NCBI GenBank assembly: GCA_903925445.1
Contig: CAIYFE010000236.1
Span: 1 to 7,412, forward strand
Reading direction: 5' to 3'
DNA: 7,412 nt
Source: an uncultured Burkholderiales bacterium
GTDB taxonomy: Bacteria; Pseudomonadota; Gammaproteobacteria; Burkholderiales; Burkholderiaceae_C
The position numbers and the translations under genes were made by a program. This document shows positions 5,457 through 7,412 of the stretch, piece by piece. The notes below the pieces were generated by a model. The model was given only the letters and a program-made list of their open reading frames with translations. It did not search any database and was not told where the DNA came from. Every line of letters begins with the position of its first letter. The first letter of the stretch is position 1.

Positions 5457-6452
5457 TTACTCTTGGTCTTGGTACAACACCGTGATGCTCATGCGGCGGT
5501 TGCGAGGATCAAAAGGATCCTTGGGATTGAAAGGATCGGTGTCCGCAACACCTTCGATCCGCGCAAAACGACTTTCTGGAATGCCGCTTTTTTGAAGCAG
5601 TGAACGTGTTGCCTCAGCACGTTCAGCCGACAAGGACCAGTTGTTTCGCCCCGTTTTGTCTTGAAACGGAACGCTGTCGGTGTGTCCACGAATGGCGATT
5701 TTGTTCGGCATTTCGGCCAATGAAGCAGAGATCTCAGCCATCAACTGCGCGGCTTTGCCTTGCATGGCGTTGCTGCCACTTGGGAACATGGCGAAATCGG
5801 CCTTGTCAATGATCTCAATGCGCAAGCCTTGCTTGTCGCGGGTCACGGACACCTGATCTTTGAGGTCTTGCAATTTTTTGTTTTGCGCAAGCTTTTGCTG
5901 CAATTCGCTTTCGAGCTTGTCAAAGTTGGCTTGCTCTTGCTGCGCAGCAATTTCTTTGCGTTGCTCTTCGGTCAGTTTGCCGTTTTGGGTCTCAGAGTAA
6001 GGATTTTCATTTTCCTTGCCTGGTTCCGTATTGGGGTTGGGGCCGCCTTCGGAACGTGGTGTCAAACGTTCTAACAAGCCCGTTTGCTTGGCCGCAAATG
6101 GAAATCCATCGGGATCGATGATGGAGCGCCCACCAAAGGGTCCATTGGAGCCCGCGAGTTGCCCAATGGCAATCAAACTTTGCGAGGTGGGTCGGAAGTA
6201 ATCGGCAATGCTTTTGCGTTGATCTTCGTTGGACGCGCCCAGCAACCACATCAACAAAAAGAAGGCCATCATGGCCGTCATCATGTCGGCCAAGGCGATT
6301 TTCCAAGCACCACCGTGGGCGCCGCCGTGACCGTCATCGATGATTTTCTTGATGACGATGACCGGCGCCGGCGCGCTCTCCTTGACCTCTTCTTCTGCGT
6401 TGGGGTCAGCTGGTTTTGAGTCCGCGGGTGCGGGTGCGTTTTCCTCAGCCAT
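5457..6452 (-). CDS. motB: MotB, proton-type flagellar stator protein
   Basis: MotB anchors the stator to peptidoglycan and carries the proton-binding residue. The 331-residue protein has a cytoplasmic N-terminal tail (1-48) and one membrane helix (about 50-71) with the family signature Trp-Lys-Ile-Ala-x-Ala-Asp-Met-Met-Thr-Ala-Met-Met-Ala-Phe-Phe. Asp56 matches the proton-carrying Asp32 of E. coli. A plug-like amphipathic helix follows (about 77-88, Ser-Ile-Ala-Asp-Tyr-Phe-Arg). Residues 155-200 are Gln/Glu/Lys-rich and coiled-coil-like. An OmpA/MotB peptidoglycan-binding domain then has Gly-His-Thr-Asp at 256-259, Asn-Trp-Ser-Leu-Ser-Ala-Glu-Arg-Ala and Asn-Arg-Arg-Met-Ser. The membrane helix is of the E. 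coli proton type, not the PomB sodium type. The N-terminal tail is about 24 residues longer than in E. coli. The start is firm: ATG overlaps the motA stop (TAATG), with GAGG 5 nt ahead. Confidence 0.95.
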   Translation of the reverse strand: MAEENAPAPADSKPADPNAEEEVKESAPAPVIVIKKIIDDGHGGAHGGAWKIALADMMTAMMAFFLLMWLLGASNEDQRKSIADYFRPTSQSLIAIGQLAGSNGPFGGRSIIDPDGFPFAAKQTGLLERLTPRSEGGPNPNTEPGKENENPYSETQNGKLTEEQRKEIAAQQEQANFDKLESELQQKLAQNKKLQDLKDQVSVTRDKQGLRIEIIDKADFAMFPSGSNAMQGKAAQLMAEISASLAEMPNKIAIRGHTDSVPFQDKTGRNNWSLSAERAEATRSLLQKSGIPESRFARIEGVADTDPFNPKDPFDPRNRRMSITVLYQDQE

Positions 6453-7312
6453 TATTTCCTCAAGCTGTCAAACAACTCAGCAAACGATGGCTGGTTGTGG
6501 TGGCTGATGCACACGCGGGCAGCTTCAATCACCAAGGGCACGGGATGACCATGCATGTTGCCAATGATGATTTGTTTGACAGCCTTCAAGACTTCGCCGT
6601 CTTCGTCCACGATTTGTTTGAGGCGCTGCGCAAACGGTTCAAAAATACCGTAAGCCATGAACACCCCCAAGAAGGTACCCACCAGCGCCGCACCCACCAT
6701 CGCACCCAAGACAGGGGGAGGCTGGTCAATCGCCGCCATGGTTTTCACCACACCCAACACGCAAGCCACAATACCCAGCGCAGGCAAGGCGCCAGCCAAA
6801 CCGGCGATCGCTTCAGCGGGTTTGAGTTCGTTGTGGTGGTGCAATTTGATGGATGCGTCCATGACGTCTTCCACCGCATAGGGGCTCAAAGTGCCGGAGG
6901 ACACCACCATCAAACGGATGGTGTCGCAAATCAAACCGACCAATCCGTGGTCGTGCAGCATCTTGGGGCATTCGCCAAAAATCGGACTGGCTTCTGGGTT
7001 TTCCACGTGCGATTCCATCGCCACCGCGCCCTCAGCTTTGAGGGTTTTCATGAGCTTGGAGACCACGGCCAAGATGGCGGTGTAGTCGTCTTTTTTGTAC
7101 TTGGGGCCTTTGATCACGCGACCAAAGCCGCCCATGGCGCCTTTGAAAATGTCAAAACTGTTGCCAGTCAACATGCCGGCAATACCGGCACCGGCAATCA
7201 CAAAGATCTCACCGGGCGCCGCTTCGATGATGGGCTCCATCGATCCGCCCTCGGCCACATACCCGCCGAACACGCAGACAAAAAGAACAACGACACCAAT
7301 GATTGAAAACAT
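6452..7312 (-). CDS. motA: MotA, flagellar stator protein
   Basis: MotA surrounds MotB in the inner membrane, forms the proton path with it and pushes on FliG. The 286-residue protein has the full family plan: membrane helices near 1-20, 34-51, 170-190 and 203-225, and a large cytoplasmic loop between helices 2 and 3. Conserved prolines are Pro177 (Ala-Leu-Pro-Ala-Leu-Gly) and Pro226 (Phe-Glu-Pro-Phe), matching E. coli Pro173 and Pro222. By hand alignment the charged FliG-facing residues Arg90 and Glu98 of E. coli correspond to Lys92 and Glu100. Length is within a few residues of E. coli MotA (295). The start is firm: GGAGGG lies 4 nt upstream. It overlaps motB by one base, so the pair is translationally coupled. 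Confidence 0.95.
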   Translation of the reverse strand: MFSIIGVVVLFVCVFGGYVAEGGSMEPIIEAAPGEIFVIAGAGIAGMLTGNSFDIFKGAMGGFGRVIKGPKYKKDDYTAILAVVSKLMKTLKAEGAVAMESHVENPEASPIFGECPKMLHDHGLVGLICDTIRLMVVSSGTLSPYAVEDVMDASIKLHHHNELKPAEAIAGLAGALPALGIVACVLGVVKTMAAIDQPPPVLGAMVGAALVGTFLGVFMAYGIFEPFAQRLKQIVDEDGEVLKAVKQIIIGNMHGHPVPLVIEAARVCISHHNQPSFAELFDSLRK

Positions 7313-7358
7313 CTAGCCCTCCAAGACTCATCTCATAACCGCAAATTCTTGCAGTTTT

Positions 7359-7372
7359 ATCAACATTTTGAC
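7359..7372. promoter_or_regulatory. FleQ-box-like dyad, proximal copy
   Basis: ATCAACATTTTGAC contains the symmetric core TCAA-N4-TTGA. Read on the minus strand it matches 10 of 14 positions of the published Pseudomonas FleQ box (GTCAATAAATTGAC form). It is centred about 53 bp before the motA start. Binding is inferred only. Confidence 0.35.
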
Positions 7373-7378
7373 AGAGCT

Positions 7379-7392
7379 CTCAATCAACTGAT
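7379..7392. promoter_or_regulatory. FleQ-box-like dyad, distal copy
   Basis: CTCAATCAACTGAT carries TCAA-N4-CTGA and also matches 10 of 14 positions of the FleQ box. Its centre is exactly 20 bp, about two helical turns, from the proximal copy, so proteins on both would face the same side of the DNA. Confidence 0.3.
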
Positions 7393-7412
7393 TTCAGTTC
7401 ATCAAGTTCACA

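Larger units (their letters stand above)
7313..7412 (-). promoter_or_regulatory. motAB upstream control region
   Basis: This non-coding stretch reaches the window edge and must hold at least part of the motAB promoter. On the minus strand GTTGATAA (7364-7357) matches 6 of 8 bases of a sigma-28 -10 element (GCCGATAA), but no good -35 box sits at the right distance. No GG-N10-GC sigma-54 core was found. Several dyads are present, including two FleQ-box-like ones and AACTGA-TT-TCAGTT (7386-7399). Confidence 0.45.

Noticed and set aside
6416..7306. 296-codon open frame on the plus strand
   Set aside because: It is the exact antisense of motA. Its composition (very rich in His, Gln and Arg) is that of a shadow frame, and motA has full family motifs.

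Overview
This is a flagellar gene block. The window lies in the flagellar regulon of a Gram-negative bacterium, most likely a betaproteobacterium of the order Burkholderiales. That placement is an inference from moderate GC, protein flavour and gene order; no taxonomic marker is present. No rRNA, tRNA, CRISPR array, insertion sequence or sign of recent mobile DNA was seen. All eleven genes have recognisable flagellar relatives or sit in a flagellar operon, and coding density is high.

Layout, left to right. (1) Plus strand, 3-651: the 3' end of flgM (anti-sigma-28) followed by flgN (export chaperone), ending in a small hairpin with a T-rich tail. (2) Minus strand, 4060 down to 672: a tightly packed five-gene operon read flgP-like lipoprotein -> flgT-like periplasmic protein -> small secreted LysM/FimV-type protein -> fliK-like hook-length protein -> fhlB (FlhB C-domain homologue). 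The gaps are 23, 27 and 1 nt, then a 1-nt overlap. (3) 4061-4335: a 275-bp AT-rich divergent control region with a perfect 12-bp dyad. (4) Plus strand, 4336-5442: a sigma-54 activator most like FleQ/FlrA, but starting directly at the AAA+ domain. It ends in a strong stem-loop shared with the converging motB. (5) Minus strand, 7312 down to 5457: motA-motB, the proton-type stator pair, overlapping by 1 nt. The 100 bp upstream of motA contain two FleQ-box-like dyads spaced 20 bp apart.

How it fits together. FlgM and FlgN time late gene expression and filament-cap and junction export. FliK and FhlB concern the hook-to-filament switch of the export gate. The FlgP/FlgT-like pair resembles the H-ring/basal-disk parts that surround the LP ring in Vibrio and Campylobacter motors. 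MotAB powers rotation. The short FleQ-like regulator, placed between the H-ring operon and the stator operon, is an obvious candidate controller of one or both.

The least routine parts are the FlgP-FlgT-LysM module in a probable betaproteobacterium with no FlgO visible, the uncharacterised LysM protein in that operon, the receiver-less FleQ-like activator, and the palindromic elements in the two control regions.
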